From NCBI RefSeq assembly GCF_011601265.1, contig NZ_JAAOLX010000003.1:372001-436000 (forward strand): a stretch of 64,000 nucleotides of DNA, in the 5' to 3' direction. The notes beneath the pieces were generated by a model. The model saw only the letters and a program-made list of their open reading frames with translations. It searched no databases and was not told where the DNA came from. Position numbers and translations under genes: made by a program. The stretch is from Iodobacter violaceini (GTDB lineage Bacteria; Pseudomonadota; Gammaproteobacteria; Burkholderiales; Chitinibacteraceae). Below, piece after piece: positions 25,026 to 33,752 of this stretch (within the stretch, counting starts at the first letter, position 1; each line of letters starts with the position of its first letter).

Positions 25026-26165
25026 ATGAAAAAAATTCGTATTCTGGCGCTATCAGGTAGCCTTAGAAAATCATCCTATGCACGGCTTGGCAACATGCTA
25101 CCCATTCTTAATTTTGACGAGTTGAAATGCTTATGTGGCAAAGAGTATAGCGGTAATGCTTTGTACGATCAGATTATCAAAGATGCTGCGGATGCAACAC
25201 GCCGACGTGGTCCGATGTTTGATCCGGAAGGTTGCTTTGTGGCTGGCACCTTGGTGCACACCAAAGACGGATTGCGAGCGATCGAAGAAATCCAGGTTGG
25301 TGATTGGGTACTGGCGAAGGACGAGTCTGGTCAGGGCGAAACGGCGTACAAGCGGGTGCGCAAAACTCATCGTTTTGAAGATAAGGAGATCTGGTATCTC
25401 GAATTTGCGTGGCTGGGGTCTCAGTCTGAACGACCGTCCCAAGATCAAGGCTTCCTGATCTGTACTCGCAATCATCCGTTCTGGATAAAAGGGATGAGGA
25501 AATATTCGCAGGAAATTGGGCACGCAGTTCTTACTAAGGATTCAAATTATCCATCTGACGTCTGGCTGCGTGCCGACTTGATCGATCCTGGTATGGTGCT
25601 GGAGCTGGCTGATGGCCATATGGTTTCGGTGACTAAGTCCTTGTATTTGGCGCAGACTGAAAATGCACACATCGGCTTTATTCAAGGCGATGGTGCGGCG
25701 GGAGCCTGGCAGGATGAACTGGATGGCCGATCCGTCGAGTTTACTGCTAATGGGCCGATGACCAATCTTAGTTTTAACCCCGATCGGGTTTATAACGACG
25801 AAATGGAGGGGAAGGGAGAGGAGTTTTTATTCCCAGTATATCGCACGACTGTGTACAACTTTGAAGTCGAGGACTTTCATACATACTTTGTCGGCGAAAT
25901 GGGCGTGTGGGTACACAATACCAATTGCCAGGGAACGAGAAAAGAAGCGGAAGCACTGACACCAGATCAATTGGAAGCGAAGAAACTGCTTAAGGAAAAA
26001 AACCTGACACCGGTCGATAACTGGCATATTTATCCGTCATCTAACGCTTTTCATTCACAGATTAAGCAAAAAATCGCAACCACCGCGTTTGCAGCCCCTT
26101 ACGAAACTATGGCAGCTAAAGTGCAGTCGTTTTCAAAGCAAACTGCCGCCGCAGCCAGCGTATAG
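25026..26165 (+). CDS. Chimeric ORF: FMN-reductase start fused to polymorphic-toxin HINT module
   Basis: A 379-codon ORF made of unrelated parts. Residues 1-17 (KKIRILALSGSLRKSSY) are the N-terminus of an NADPH-dependent FMN reductase, cut just where that family continues with its FMN loop. Residues about 18-69 are unassigned. Residues 70-301 are an intein-like HINT domain of the polymorphic-toxin type: it begins GCFVAGTLV (Cys70), has CTRNHPFWI and YNFEVEDFHTYFVGEMGVWVHN, and ends at His297-Asn298. The last 78 residues would be the toxin tip, but no signature is recognisable and the final 16 codons overlap the 3' end of the opposing NTF2-like gene. No signal, secretion repeat or immunity gene is present. 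Codon choice in the HINT part looks unlike its neighbours. Probably a displaced toxin fragment and perhaps a pseudogene. Confidence 0.6.
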   Translation: MKKIRILALSGSLRKSSYARLGNMLPILNFDELKCLCGKEYSGNALYDQIIKDAADATRRRGPMFDPEGCFVAGTLVHTKDGLRAIEEIQVGDWVLAKDESGQGETAYKRVRKTHRFEDKEIWYLEFAWLGSQSERPSQDQGFLICTRNHPFWIKGMRKYSQEIGHAVLTKDSNYPSDVWLRADLIDPGMVLELADGHMVSVTKSLYLAQTENAHIGFIQGDGAAGAWQDELDGRSVEFTANGPMTNLSFNPDRVYNDEMEGKGEEFLFPVYRTTVYNFEVEDFHTYFVGEMGVWVHNTNCQGTRKEAEALTPDQLEAKKLLKEKNLTPVDNWHIYPSSNAFHSQIKQKIATTAFAAPYETMAAKVQSFSKQTAAAASV

Positions 26166-26541
26166 GCATGCCAATCACCGGCAGTTTTTGGAATAACTCT
26201 TCGGCTGCATCCCAATAATCGCGGTGATAACACACCTGGCCCTGTGCATTTAATTTAAGGTGAGATGCGCCGTGCACGCTGTACGCCTTGCCTTGCAGCT
26301 CAAAGATAAAATCCCATGTAATAAACGCCATTTCACCCTGCATTACGCGATCTTTCATCACAAAGCGTGGCTTTTGCGTGGTTTCAAACATATGAGCAAA
26401 AATACGGCGGATATCTGCCACACCGCTTACCTCATTAAACGGGTCTTTAAACCAAGCGTCTGCACTATAAAAGCGCTCGATCTCATCCAGATTTTGCGGA
26501 CTGATTGCCTCGTACCATTGCAACATTTCATCAAGCAGCAT
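26116..26541 (-). CDS. NTF2-like / SnoaL-type protein
   Basis: A 141-residue protein with the NTF2-like cone fold suggested by LQWYEAISPQNLDEIERFYSADAWFKDPFNEVSG at the N-terminus and HGASHLKLNAQGQVCYHRDYWDAAEELF later. Such proteins are small hydrolase-like enzymes or binding proteins. It is last of eight genes transcribed from 32888, 39 bases after the SDR gene, and the same type of protein accompanies SDR, DUF3833, MFS and CFA-type genes in other bacteria. Its 3' end overlaps the opposite-strand HINT chimera by 50 bases. Substrate unknown. Confidence 0.8.
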   Translation of the reverse strand: MLLDEMLQWYEAISPQNLDEIERFYSADAWFKDPFNEVSGVADIRRIFAHMFETTQKPRFVMKDRVMQGEMAFITWDFIFELQGKAYSVHGASHLKLNAQGQVCYHRDYWDAAEELFQKLPVIGMPIRWLRRQFALKTTAL

Positions 26542-26580
26542 GGTTTACCTTAAATCCTTAAATGGGCTGATAACTTGAAA

Positions 26581-27354
26581 TCACGCCAATCGCTGCAGCA
26601 AGGAAAAACGCCAGCGGTAGGGCAATCTTTGCAGGCACTTCATCGCCAGCGTAAAGCGGCGGGGAAAGTGGATTTCAAAACTGCCTTGCTCCATGCCCTG
26701 CAAAATAGCGCTGGCGGCTTGTTCCGGCGTTTGCAGAGCGGGCATGCTGAAGTTATTTTTTGCTGTTAGCTCCGTTTTTACAAAGCCCGGATTAATCAGA
26801 TACACGCCAAGGCCGTGCGGGTGCAGATCGGCATAGAGCAGCTCAGCCAGGTTAATGAGCGCGGCCTTGCTCGGGCCGTAAACAGAAGCATTGGGCAGGC
26901 CCATATAGCCCGCCACACTGGCAATCACTGCCACGCTGCCCGCTTGCCGGGCGAGTAAATCAGGCAGGATGGTTTCAAGCCCAAAGTAAACGCTGGCTAA
27001 ATTCACCGCCAGCGTGCGCTCCACCTGTGCGGCCTTTATCTCCCAACTGCGCTCAGGCCGGTAATCCGCTGCACAAAACACCACCAGATCTACCCCGCCC
27101 CATGCGCTTTGTATCTGCTGAAAAGCGCCAGGCCAGGCGGCTGCATCGGCCACATCAAAGGGGATAATCTGCACCTGCTCACTCGCCGCAGCCACTTGCA
27201 GCAGCCGGCTTTCGCTGCGCGAGCTTAAAGCCACGCGTGCGCCTTTGCCGATTAAATCACGGGCCAGCGCAGCGCCAATGCCGCTGGAAGCGCCAATCAG
27301 CCATACACGCTGCGCGCGCCACTGCCTGATTTGAGGATTAAGGCTGGCAAACAT
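26581..27354 (-). CDS. Short-chain dehydrogenase/reductase
   Basis: A 257-residue Rossmann-fold oxidoreductase. The dinucleotide site is GASSGIGAALARDL (about residues 21-34), and the catalytic set is seen as Ser in AVIASVAGYMG with Tyr and Lys in YGPSKAAL. A following HPHGLGVYLINPGFVKTEL is the usual SDR PGxxxT loop. AAGGATTAGCC precedes ATG 27354, two bases after the DUF3833 stop codon, so the two are translationally coupled. In the photooxidative-stress type gene cluster that this operon resembles, an SDR is a constant member. The substrate is not predictable from sequence. Confidence 0.9.
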   Translation of the reverse strand: MFASLNPQIRQWRAQRVWLIGASSGIGAALARDLIGKGARVALSSRSESRLLQVAAASEQVQIIPFDVADAAAWPGAFQQIQSAWGGVDLVVFCAADYRPERSWEIKAAQVERTLAVNLASVYFGLETILPDLLARQAGSVAVIASVAGYMGLPNASVYGPSKAALINLAELLYADLHPHGLGVYLINPGFVKTELTAKNNFSMPALQTPEQAASAILQGMEQGSFEIHFPRRFTLAMKCLQRLPYRWRFSLLQRLA

Positions 27355-27356
27355 GG

Positions 27357-27878
27357 CTAATCCTTTTTGCGGAAAAACAGCGTAACTTCACCCAGCTGCC
27401 AGCCAAATTTGCTCATGCTGGCACGGTTTATCATGGTTTTTTGATCGATTAAAAACATCCAGTCATCAAACTGCACTTCATACACCGAGCCATCTACCGG
27501 CAGCAGCATGGTGTATTTCCAGTTGAGCGCATTGCCAGCAATCTGCCCTTGCGCCTCGCCTTTAATATCGTCCGCTGTGCCTGTCCACTGCCCACCCGCT
27601 TGCTGGCGTAAAGTCCAAACGCGTTTTTGCTTGCTGCCGTCGCTATAGCTAAAGTCTTCATCCAGCACAAAGTGATCCCCCTGCTGAGTGCCGGTCAGCA
27701 GCACATGAAAACGCTTGACCACTGCGCCATCACGCTTTTGAAACGTGCCCCATGCTTCTGTCTGGCCGCTAAAAAACTGCACTAAATCCAAGGCAGGCTG
27801 TTGCTGCTGGTAATGGCGCACATCCGGCCCGGCACAAGCGCCAAGCAGCATGCAAAACATAATTAACAAGGCTTTCAT
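27357..27878 (-). CDS. DUF3833 lipoprotein
   Basis: A 173-residue lipoprotein with a signal peptide and lipobox LLGAC (Cys14). The body has a lipocalin-like, beta-rich look: LVQFFSGQTEAWGTFQKRDGAVVKRFHV, DEDFSYSDGSKQKRVWTL, and a conserved-type end MSKFGWQLGEVTLFFRKK. This is DUF3833, a family found almost only in clusters with CFA-like methyltransferases. The start at 27878 overlaps the MFS stop as ATGA and has AAAGGATT upstream; an ATG 54 bases earlier would lie inside the MFS gene and disrupt the signal peptide. A role in carrying modified lipids through the periplasm is a guess. Confidence 0.85.
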   Translation of the reverse strand: MKALLIMFCMLLGACAGPDVRHYQQQQPALDLVQFFSGQTEAWGTFQKRDGAVVKRFHVLLTGTQQGDHFVLDEDFSYSDGSKQKRVWTLRQQAGGQWTGTADDIKGEAQGQIAGNALNWKYTMLLPVDGSVYEVQFDDWMFLIDQKTMINRASMSKFGWQLGEVTLFFRKKD

Positions 27879-29104
27879 GGTGTGAATCCTTTTAAAGTGG
27901 CTTGCTGCCGGATGACTAAATTTAAACGCCACATTGCCAGCAATTTAATCGCGCAGGGCAAGGCGGCATAAGTCAGCGCAAGGCTTAATCCGCCCTGCCC
28001 TGCGACGCCCGGCTGATAGCCGCCCAAAGCCAAAAGCGGCAAGGCGAGCCCAGAGAGGGCGAGGGCCAGCTTGCCCAGCAGTGTCCAGATTCCGTAATAG
28101 CTGGCGGGTGAATGCCGGGGTGAAATCAGTCCGGCCAGTAACACGGGCGGCAGGGCTAAATCGGCCCCCAGCGCCAGCCCTGCCAGAATGCACACCACGG
28201 CATAGGCAGCCACATCACCAGTACTGAGCAAAGCCGCGCCTGCAAAAGCCAGCACAGCCAAAATCATGCCCAAGCGCCACGCTTTTGCCGTGCCGGTTTT
28301 CTTAGCCAGCCTTACCCACAGCGGCAAACCCAGAGCCGCAGCCACAAAATAAGCAGCTAAAAATGCACCGGATAATTGCGGGGCGGCGATGCGATCGCGG
28401 ATATAAAACAGCGCCAGCGTGGCCGGAACCGCCACCGAAACCGCGTTTAAAAAGTAAGGCAGTAATAAGCGCCTGAATGCCGGATTTGCCAGCGGCTCGC
28501 GCCAGGATTGCTTTTCTCCCCCGCCCAGCCAGGGCAGGGCCCGACAAAGCAGCGCTGCGATGCCCAAAGCTAATAACAGTGCAAACGCCAGGGCATACCA
28601 GGCCATACCTTGCTCCACCTGCTGGCCCGCCATTAAATAGCCCGGCACGATGCTTGCCAGCACCACACCAATCAGCCCCGCGCCTTCGCGCCAGGCGGCG
28701 GCATGAAGTAAAGCGGCCTGATCCCCCAGCCTTGCCCCCCATGCCAGGTAGGCAATATTGAGCATGCTGTGCGCGGTGTAAATGCCGGTCAGCATCACCG
28801 CCAGCCACAGAATTAAGGCGCTGCCTTGCACCGGCACCAGCCACAAACCAGTAAATGAGGCGGCCAGCAGCAGCCCGGCACAGAGCATCCAGCCACGTAA
28901 GCGCCCTGCCCTCCGGTCAATTAAATAACCCAGCCACGGGTCTTGTACGGTATCAATCAGCCTGGCCCCAAACAGCACCCAGCCCGTGGTGGATAAGGCC
29001 ATGCCTAATTGCCCTGCGTAATAAGCCGGGGCGTGCACATAAACCGGCAGAGCGGCCATGGCCAGCGGCAAGCCCAGCATGCCATAAGCCAGCGCGGGCT
29101 TCAC
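27875..29104 (-). CDS. MFS family transporter
   Basis: A 409-residue membrane protein with about twelve hydrophobic segments. The N-terminal half includes ALAYGMLGLPLAMAALPVYVHAPAYYA and a cytoplasmic loop DPWLGYLIDRRAGRLRGW, which matches the D-P-x-x-G-x-x-x-D-R motif of the glycoside-pentoside-hexuronide/MelB-like branch of the MFS. It starts at GTG 29104, overlapping the stop of the upstream gene by GTGA, and ends overlapping the DUF3833 start. Within this cluster the transporter may move a lipid precursor or flip a product across the membrane, by inference only. Confidence 0.85.
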   Translation of the reverse strand: MKPALAYGMLGLPLAMAALPVYVHAPAYYAGQLGMALSTTGWVLFGARLIDTVQDPWLGYLIDRRAGRLRGWMLCAGLLLAASFTGLWLVPVQGSALILWLAVMLTGIYTAHSMLNIAYLAWGARLGDQAALLHAAAWREGAGLIGVVLASIVPGYLMAGQQVEQGMAWYALAFALLLALGIAALLCRALPWLGGGEKQSWREPLANPAFRRLLLPYFLNAVSVAVPATLALFYIRDRIAAPQLSGAFLAAYFVAAALGLPLWVRLAKKTGTAKAWRLGMILAVLAFAGAALLSTGDVAAYAVVCILAGLALGADLALPPVLLAGLISPRHSPASYYGIWTLLGKLALALSGLALPLLALGGYQPGVAGQGGLSLALTYAALPCAIKLLAMWRLNLVIRQQATLKGFTP

Positions 29105-29643
29105 TTTTGCCCCAAAAGCTGCGCGCGCAGATTGCTGTCTTTACTGCGCTCATCCAGCCAGATGGCAAAAAAGGCTTTGGCAAATTCGGTATCGGCCACT
29201 TCGGCATTCAGGCCCTTCTTGCCATAAAAACGGCAGCCCACACCGGGCAGATACACGCCAATCAGCTGATCGCCGCTTTCTACATCACTAAACGCGCGCT
29301 CCATTTCAGCCTGCCAGCGGGCCAGCTGCGCCTTGCTGTATTCTTTGCCGGATAAACGCTTGATTTCATCAAGGCTGGTGCTGACAAAACGCTCACGGCT
29401 GATGCTGCGGTGGTAAGTCAGCTCCAGCGCAAACGGCGCGCTGGCTGTAAAGGGGCGCTGCTCGCTCCATAAACGGGCGGTATATACCCTAAAACCAAAC
29501 CAGCGGAATTCTCCCGATCCAAGCGGCGCAGCAGCAGGCAGCTCTTCCCGCCAGCTGGCGGCAAATGCCCCATTCACCATCGTCAGCAGCAGAATCAGTA
29601 ACAGCGCACTAGCGGTTTTTTTGTAATAAGAACTGCACCACAT
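29101..29643 (-). CDS. Chalcone-isomerase-like secreted protein
   Basis: A 180-residue protein with a signal peptide (TASALLLILLLTMVNGAFAA). The mature part has the chalcone isomerase-like pattern: LGSGEFRWFGFRVYTARLWSEQ, LELTYHRSISRERFVSTSLDEIKRL, GDQLIGVYLPGVGCRFY and FAKAFFAIWLDERSKD. Bacterial members bind fatty acids or act as carriers rather than flavonoid enzymes. Start 29643 has GAGGGG eight bases upstream and overlaps the 3' end of the CFA-type gene by 35 bases. Longer N-terminal extensions would run inside that gene. Its stop overlaps the MFS start. Confidence 0.8.
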   Translation of the reverse strand: MWCSSYYKKTASALLLILLLTMVNGAFAASWREELPAAAPLGSGEFRWFGFRVYTARLWSEQRPFTASAPFALELTYHRSISRERFVSTSLDEIKRLSGKEYSKAQLARWQAEMERAFSDVESGDQLIGVYLPGVGCRFYGKKGLNAEVADTEFAKAFFAIWLDERSKDSNLRAQLLGQK

Positions 29644-30811
29644 CGGTTCGCCCCTCATCAAAGCCTGCTTCGCAATAGGCGTAATAAAGCCGCCAGATAC
29701 GCCGGAATTCATCATCAAAACCTTGCGCCGCAATGGTGGCTTCACACGCGCTAAAAGCCTGGCTCCAGCGGCGCAGCGTTTCGGCATAATCTGCGCCAAA
29801 ATGGTATTGATCGAGTGTTTTAAGGCCAACTTCGGCCGCCTTGGCCACAAAGCGCTCCGGGCTGGGCAGCATGCCGCCGGGGAAAATATACTGCTGAATA
29901 AAATCGGTATTGGCGCGATAGTTTTCAAACCGCGCATCATCAATGGTAATGCTTTGCACCAGCGCTTTTGCCCCCGGCTTTAAGCATTGCTGCAGCTGAT
30001 TAAAATAGCCGGGCCAGAAGCGCTCGCCCACGGCTTCAAACATTTCTATCGACACAATGGCATCGTATTGCTCGTTTAAATCGCGGTAATCACAGAGCCA
30101 CAGCCTGGCGCTATTACCCTGATTGCGCGCTTGAGCCACGGCCAGCTGCGCTTCTGAAATGGTAATGCCGTGCACTTCAACGCCGCAGCGTGCGGCATGC
30201 TCGGCAAAGCCTCCCCAGCCGCAGCCAATTTCCAATACTTTATCGCCTGCTTTTAAAGCCAGCGTATCGATAATTCTCTGGTATTTGGCGGCTTGGGCAC
30301 TTTCTAAGCTCTGGCTGAAATCACCTGCAAAAATAGCGCTGGAATAGGTCCAGCTTTTATCCAGCCACAGCTGGTAAAAATCATTACCGATATCATAATG
30401 CGCGTGGATATTGCGTTTACTGCCCTCACGCGTGTTGGGGCGCAGCCAGTGTTTCAGCCGATACCAAAGCGTGGCCAGCTTGCCGCCAAAGACAAAGCGC
30501 TCCAGCGCCGCTTCGTTTTTTAAAGCCAGCCGCAGCAAGGCGGTTAAATCTGGCGTATCCAGCCAGCCAGCTGCAAAGCTTTCTGCAAAACCAATATCGC
30601 CTGCCTTAATAATACGGCCACAAGCGCGCCAGTCATGAATATGCAGCACGGCGCTGGGCGGCGTATGTAAATTGCCAAATGTAAGATGGCTGCCGCCGGG
30701 AGTAATCAGCTGCAAATGCCCATGCCGCAAGCGTTGCAAGACTTGAATAAATAACCGGGCCGCAGCAGGCGCGGCAGAGGGCAAAGCAGACAGGCTGCGC
30801 GCTTGGCTCAT
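29609..30811 (-). CDS. CFA-family SAM-dependent fatty-acid methyltransferase
   Basis: A 400-residue enzyme of the cyclopropane-fatty-acyl-phospholipid synthase family, which transfers a methyl or methylene group from SAM onto unsaturated acyl chains of membrane lipids. An N-terminal lipid-binding domain (about 1-110) is followed by IHAHYDIGNDFYQLWLDKSWTYSSAIF, the SAM site VLEIGCGWGGFAEHAA, and SIEMFEAVGERFWPGYF. In Rhodobacter a close neighbour-type gene (ufaM) of the ChrR/sigma-E regulon makes furan fatty acids, so the product here could be a cyclopropane or a methylated/furan lipid. The start at 30811 has AAAGGAAAG upstream and overlaps the DUF1365 stop as ATGA. Confidence 0.9.
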   Translation of the reverse strand: MSQARSLSALPSAAPAAARLFIQVLQRLRHGHLQLITPGGSHLTFGNLHTPPSAVLHIHDWRACGRIIKAGDIGFAESFAAGWLDTPDLTALLRLALKNEAALERFVFGGKLATLWYRLKHWLRPNTREGSKRNIHAHYDIGNDFYQLWLDKSWTYSSAIFAGDFSQSLESAQAAKYQRIIDTLALKAGDKVLEIGCGWGGFAEHAARCGVEVHGITISEAQLAVAQARNQGNSARLWLCDYRDLNEQYDAIVSIEMFEAVGERFWPGYFNQLQQCLKPGAKALVQSITIDDARFENYRANTDFIQQYIFPGGMLPSPERFVAKAAEVGLKTLDQYHFGADYAETLRRWSQAFSACEATIAAQGFDDEFRRIWRLYYAYCEAGFDEGRTDVVQFLLQKNR

Positions 30812-31602
30812 GATTGGCTTTCCTTTGAACTTCGCAAATGAAGTGGATGGCTGACAGGATGTAACGGAGGCTGAGGCTTGCGGTAAAACGGCACGCGTTT
30901 CAGCCACAGACGCAGCGCCTGCCAATGAATTTTGGCAACCACGCCCAGCGTTAAAAATGGCTGAGCCAGCAAAGCACGCCGTAAATGTGCGGGGGTAAAC
31001 GAGACGCGCCGGCCTGCAATCGCCGTTTTAATCAGCAGGCCTTCCTGATCAAAATAATCAATCCCCACAAAAGCACTGTCTGGCGAATTTTTAAAAGAAA
31101 ACTGGTAATGGCCCGCCACAGGACAAAAAGGCGAAACATGCAGCGCTTTCATACTGTGTAAATCGCTGTCAGGCAGAATGTCCCCACCGCCAGCTGCTTG
31201 TAGTAAATAGCGATGATGCTCGCCAAAGGTATTGTTCACTTCGGCCAGCACGGCCTTTAAGCCGCCCTTTTTATCGTGGCAAAACCAGAAATTAACCGGG
31301 TTAAAGGCATAGCCAAAGATTCTGGGAAAGGTTTGCAACCAGATTTCGCCATCGGCCTCTATCGCCGCATCTTTAAGCAGGCCGCGCATCCAGCCCTGCA
31401 AATCAGAGCCATCTCTGGCGCCATAATCCCGCGTGGCAATCGATAAAGGCCGCCAGCGGTTAACGCCAAACCAGCGGTTATTCAGCTCACCCAGCCGGGC
31501 CAGATTCAGCCGCAGGCAGAACACCGGATACACGAAGCGGTTTTGCACCGGCCTGAGCCGCTCGTGCATCACCTGCCCGCTTAATAAATAAGCGGCACGC
31601 AT
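30808..31602 (-). CDS. DUF1365 family protein
   Basis: A 264-residue protein of DUF1365, which almost always sits between an FAD oxidoreductase and a CFA-type methyltransferase. Motifs include GQVMHERLRPVQNRFVYPVFCLRLNL near the start, FPRIFGYAFNPVNFWFCHD, NNTFGEHHRYLL, and MKALHVSPFCPVAGHYQFSF; the conserved FNPVxFxYCH-type block is the family mark. ATG 31602 shares its A with the stop of the upstream gene (TGATG). ATG 31617 would add five residues. Function is not established; it is presumed to help make or handle the modified fatty acid. Confidence 0.88.
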   Translation of the reverse strand: MRAAYLLSGQVMHERLRPVQNRFVYPVFCLRLNLARLGELNNRWFGVNRWRPLSIATRDYGARDGSDLQGWMRGLLKDAAIEADGEIWLQTFPRIFGYAFNPVNFWFCHDKKGGLKAVLAEVNNTFGEHHRYLLQAAGGGDILPDSDLHSMKALHVSPFCPVAGHYQFSFKNSPDSAFVGIDYFDQEGLLIKTAIAGRRVSFTPAHLRRALLAQPFLTLGVVAKIHWQALRLWLKRVPFYRKPQPPLHPVSHPLHLRSSKESQS

Positions 31603-32888
31603 CAGAGCTGCGCCCATGCAGGTAAAACATCAAAATCAGCAGCAATGCGCAGCGCGGATTTCAAGCCGTCTTCATGAAAACCATAGCCAGTCCATGCGCC
31701 GGCAAACCATGTGCGGTTGCACCCCTGCAGCTGCGGCAAACGCTGCTGGGCATCTATGGCGGGCTGATCCATGATTGGATGCTGGTATTCGAACTGCGCA
31801 ATCACTAAATCTGGCTTTTTAAATGGGTTAAGCGTCACCACTACCGGGTATTCAAACGGCAGGTTTTGTAACTGATTCAGCAAATAGCTCACGCATACAG
31901 GCCGCTGCCCATCCACCGCCGCGCCGCCCAGGTAGTTCCAGGCCGACCATACTTTTTTGTTTTGGGGCAATTGCTGCTCATCCAGGTGTAAATAAGCGGT
32001 ATTGGGCTGGTAGCGCACAGCCCCCAGCAGCTTTTGCTCGCAGGGGCTGGCGTCCTCCAGAATACTTAAGGTATCGGGGGCGTGCCCGGCAAAAACCACG
32101 ATATCGAAATGTGATTCGCCACTGGCGGTTAAAACACGCACACCATTAGCATCCCGGCGCACGCCCAGCACCGGCGTATTAAGACGGATATCCGGCAAAG
32201 TGGCGGCGATACGCTGCACATAGCTGCGGGAGCCACCTTGCACGGTTTGCCATTGCGGCCGCCCATTCACTTGTAATAAAGAGTGATTAATACAAAAACG
32301 CAAAAAGGTCAGCGCGGGAAAACCCAGAATATCTTGAGGTGAGCTCGACCAGATTGCTGCAGCCATGGGCAGCAAATATGCGTCCCTGAACAGCTGGCCG
32401 TAGCCACCTGCATCCAGCAGCTGCCCTAATGTTTCCCCGCTATTGCCAGCCCTTAGTAAATTTGCCTCTGCAGCTTTATTAAATCGCAAAATATCTTTGA
32501 GCATGCCCCAGAAGCGGGGGGAGTAAAGATTGCGCCGCTGAGCAAATACGGCATCCAGATCTGTGCCTGCCCACTCCAGCTGGCCCTTATCCATAGACAC
32601 GCCAAACGACATATCCGTGCTGTACGTTGCCACATCCAGCTCGGCCAGCAGAGCCACTAAATTGGGGTAGGTTTTATCATTCAGCACCAAAAAGCCGGTA
32701 TCAACAGGATGACTGACCCCGTTAACTGACACATCCACCGTGTTGCTATGCCCGCCCAGATAGCTTCCCGCCTCAAACAGACAAACATCGTGCTTGCGAT
32801 TGAGCAAATATGCGCTGGCAAGGCCCGATATGCCTGCGCCAATCACGGCGATTTTTTGTCTGAAACCAGAAGAGACTTGCAGCGCCAC
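31602..32888 (-). CDS. FAD-dependent amine-oxidase-like oxidoreductase (COG2907)
   Basis: A 428-residue flavoprotein. The FAD-binding GxGxxG is in IAVIGAGISGLASAYLL, followed by the acidic ribose binder (CLFEAGSYLGGHSNTV). Also present are PVDTGFLVLNDKTYPNLVALLAEL and the C-terminal AGAWTGYGFHEDGLKSAL, both usual in the COG2907 group linked to CFA and DUF1365 genes. In the furan-fatty-acid pathway a flavin oxidase-like protein takes part, so a lipid oxidation step is a fair inference. The gene starts with GTG 32888, with AAGGAAACC upstream, and leads the eight-gene unit, with the promoter presumably in 32889-33043. Confidence 0.88.
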   Translation of the reverse strand: MALQVSSGFRQKIAVIGAGISGLASAYLLNRKHDVCLFEAGSYLGGHSNTVDVSVNGVSHPVDTGFLVLNDKTYPNLVALLAELDVATYSTDMSFGVSMDKGQLEWAGTDLDAVFAQRRNLYSPRFWGMLKDILRFNKAAEANLLRAGNSGETLGQLLDAGGYGQLFRDAYLLPMAAAIWSSSPQDILGFPALTFLRFCINHSLLQVNGRPQWQTVQGGSRSYVQRIAATLPDIRLNTPVLGVRRDANGVRVLTASGESHFDIVVFAGHAPDTLSILEDASPCEQKLLGAVRYQPNTAYLHLDEQQLPQNKKVWSAWNYLGGAAVDGQRPVCVSYLLNQLQNLPFEYPVVVTLNPFKKPDLVIAQFEYQHPIMDQPAIDAQQRLPQLQGCNRTWFAGAWTGYGFHEDGLKSALRIAADFDVLPAWAQL

Positions 32889-33043
32889 GGGGGGTTTCCT
32901 TTGAATGGTTTAAAAAACAAGCACCTGAATAAGGGCTGAAGCTAAGGCTGAATATTCAAGCTATCCATTCCTCTCATCAGCGGCTAATATGGCATCTAAA
33001 CCACCATGCAATTAAATCTACCACAGAGTAACTTTAATTACCA

Positions 33044-33658
33044 ATGAGTATTTTAAGCAAATTAAGCTTCAAAGATCAGGCCTTTAAGCTGCGCGAAACG
33101 GCGATCCTCGATGCAACCACCGCCATACTGGCCAGCAAGGGCTTTGACCTGATGACCATGGACGATGTTGCCCAGGAAGTAGGCATTTCAAAACCCAGCC
33201 TCTATAAGCACTTTAAATCCAAGGAAGATCTGGTGGGGGCAGCGATGATTCGCCTGATAGATGGTGCGCTTGATTATCTGGATGCCATGCCCTCAGGGCT
33301 AAACCCGATACAGCAGCTAAAAGATTTGCTGGCTTGGGCTTTAAGAATCAGGCTGGAGGGGGGTATGCCCTTTTTGCCTTCAACCAGCGCGCATGTTCGT
33401 GAAATGCTGACACGCAACCTGAAATACGTCATGAGAGTGTTGAAATTAAATGGCAAGATAGAGGCCATCGTTCAGCAAGCTCAAAAACAAGGCCAGCTCA
33501 ACCCTGCCCTGCCTGTTGATGTGATTTTGTTTGCCTATTACGCAAGAACCTGCGATCCGGCCGTAGAATACTTGCAGCTTTACAGCAAGCTGGATCACGA
33601 AACCATTATCGAATCCATGCTTGAAGTCTGTTTTTCCGGGCTGAAAAACCAAGCATAA
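33044..33658 (+). CDS. TetR-family regulator
   Basis: A 204-residue repressor-type protein. The N-terminal helix-turn-helix is about residues 14-60 (ILDATTAILASKGFDLMTMDDVAQEVGISKPSLYKHFKSKEDLV). The C-terminal ligand-binding half is helical, without recognised ligand residues. It is divergent from the eight-gene lipid operon, with a 155-base gap, so it is the likely local regulator. A partly symmetric GTAA-N6-TTAC lies at about 33028-33041, just before its ATG, and could be an operator, but it is short and weak. Confidence 0.88.
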   Translation: MSILSKLSFKDQAFKLRETAILDATTAILASKGFDLMTMDDVAQEVGISKPSLYKHFKSKEDLVGAAMIRLIDGALDYLDAMPSGLNPIQQLKDLLAWALRIRLEGGMPFLPSTSAHVREMLTRNLKYVMRVLKLNGKIEAIVQQAQKQGQLNPALPVDVILFAYYARTCDPAVEYLQLYSKLDHETIIESMLEVCFSGLKNQA

Positions 33659-33752
33659 ACAGCAGGCAAGCGAATTAGCGGCCCTCCGGAGTTGAATCCC
33701 AGGCCCGGCGCCCGCATATGCCCTGCATGAAACCACTAAGGAATACCCCAAA

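Noticed and set aside
28302-28844. 180-residue frame on the minus strand
   Set aside because: Shadow in another frame of the MFS transporter gene.
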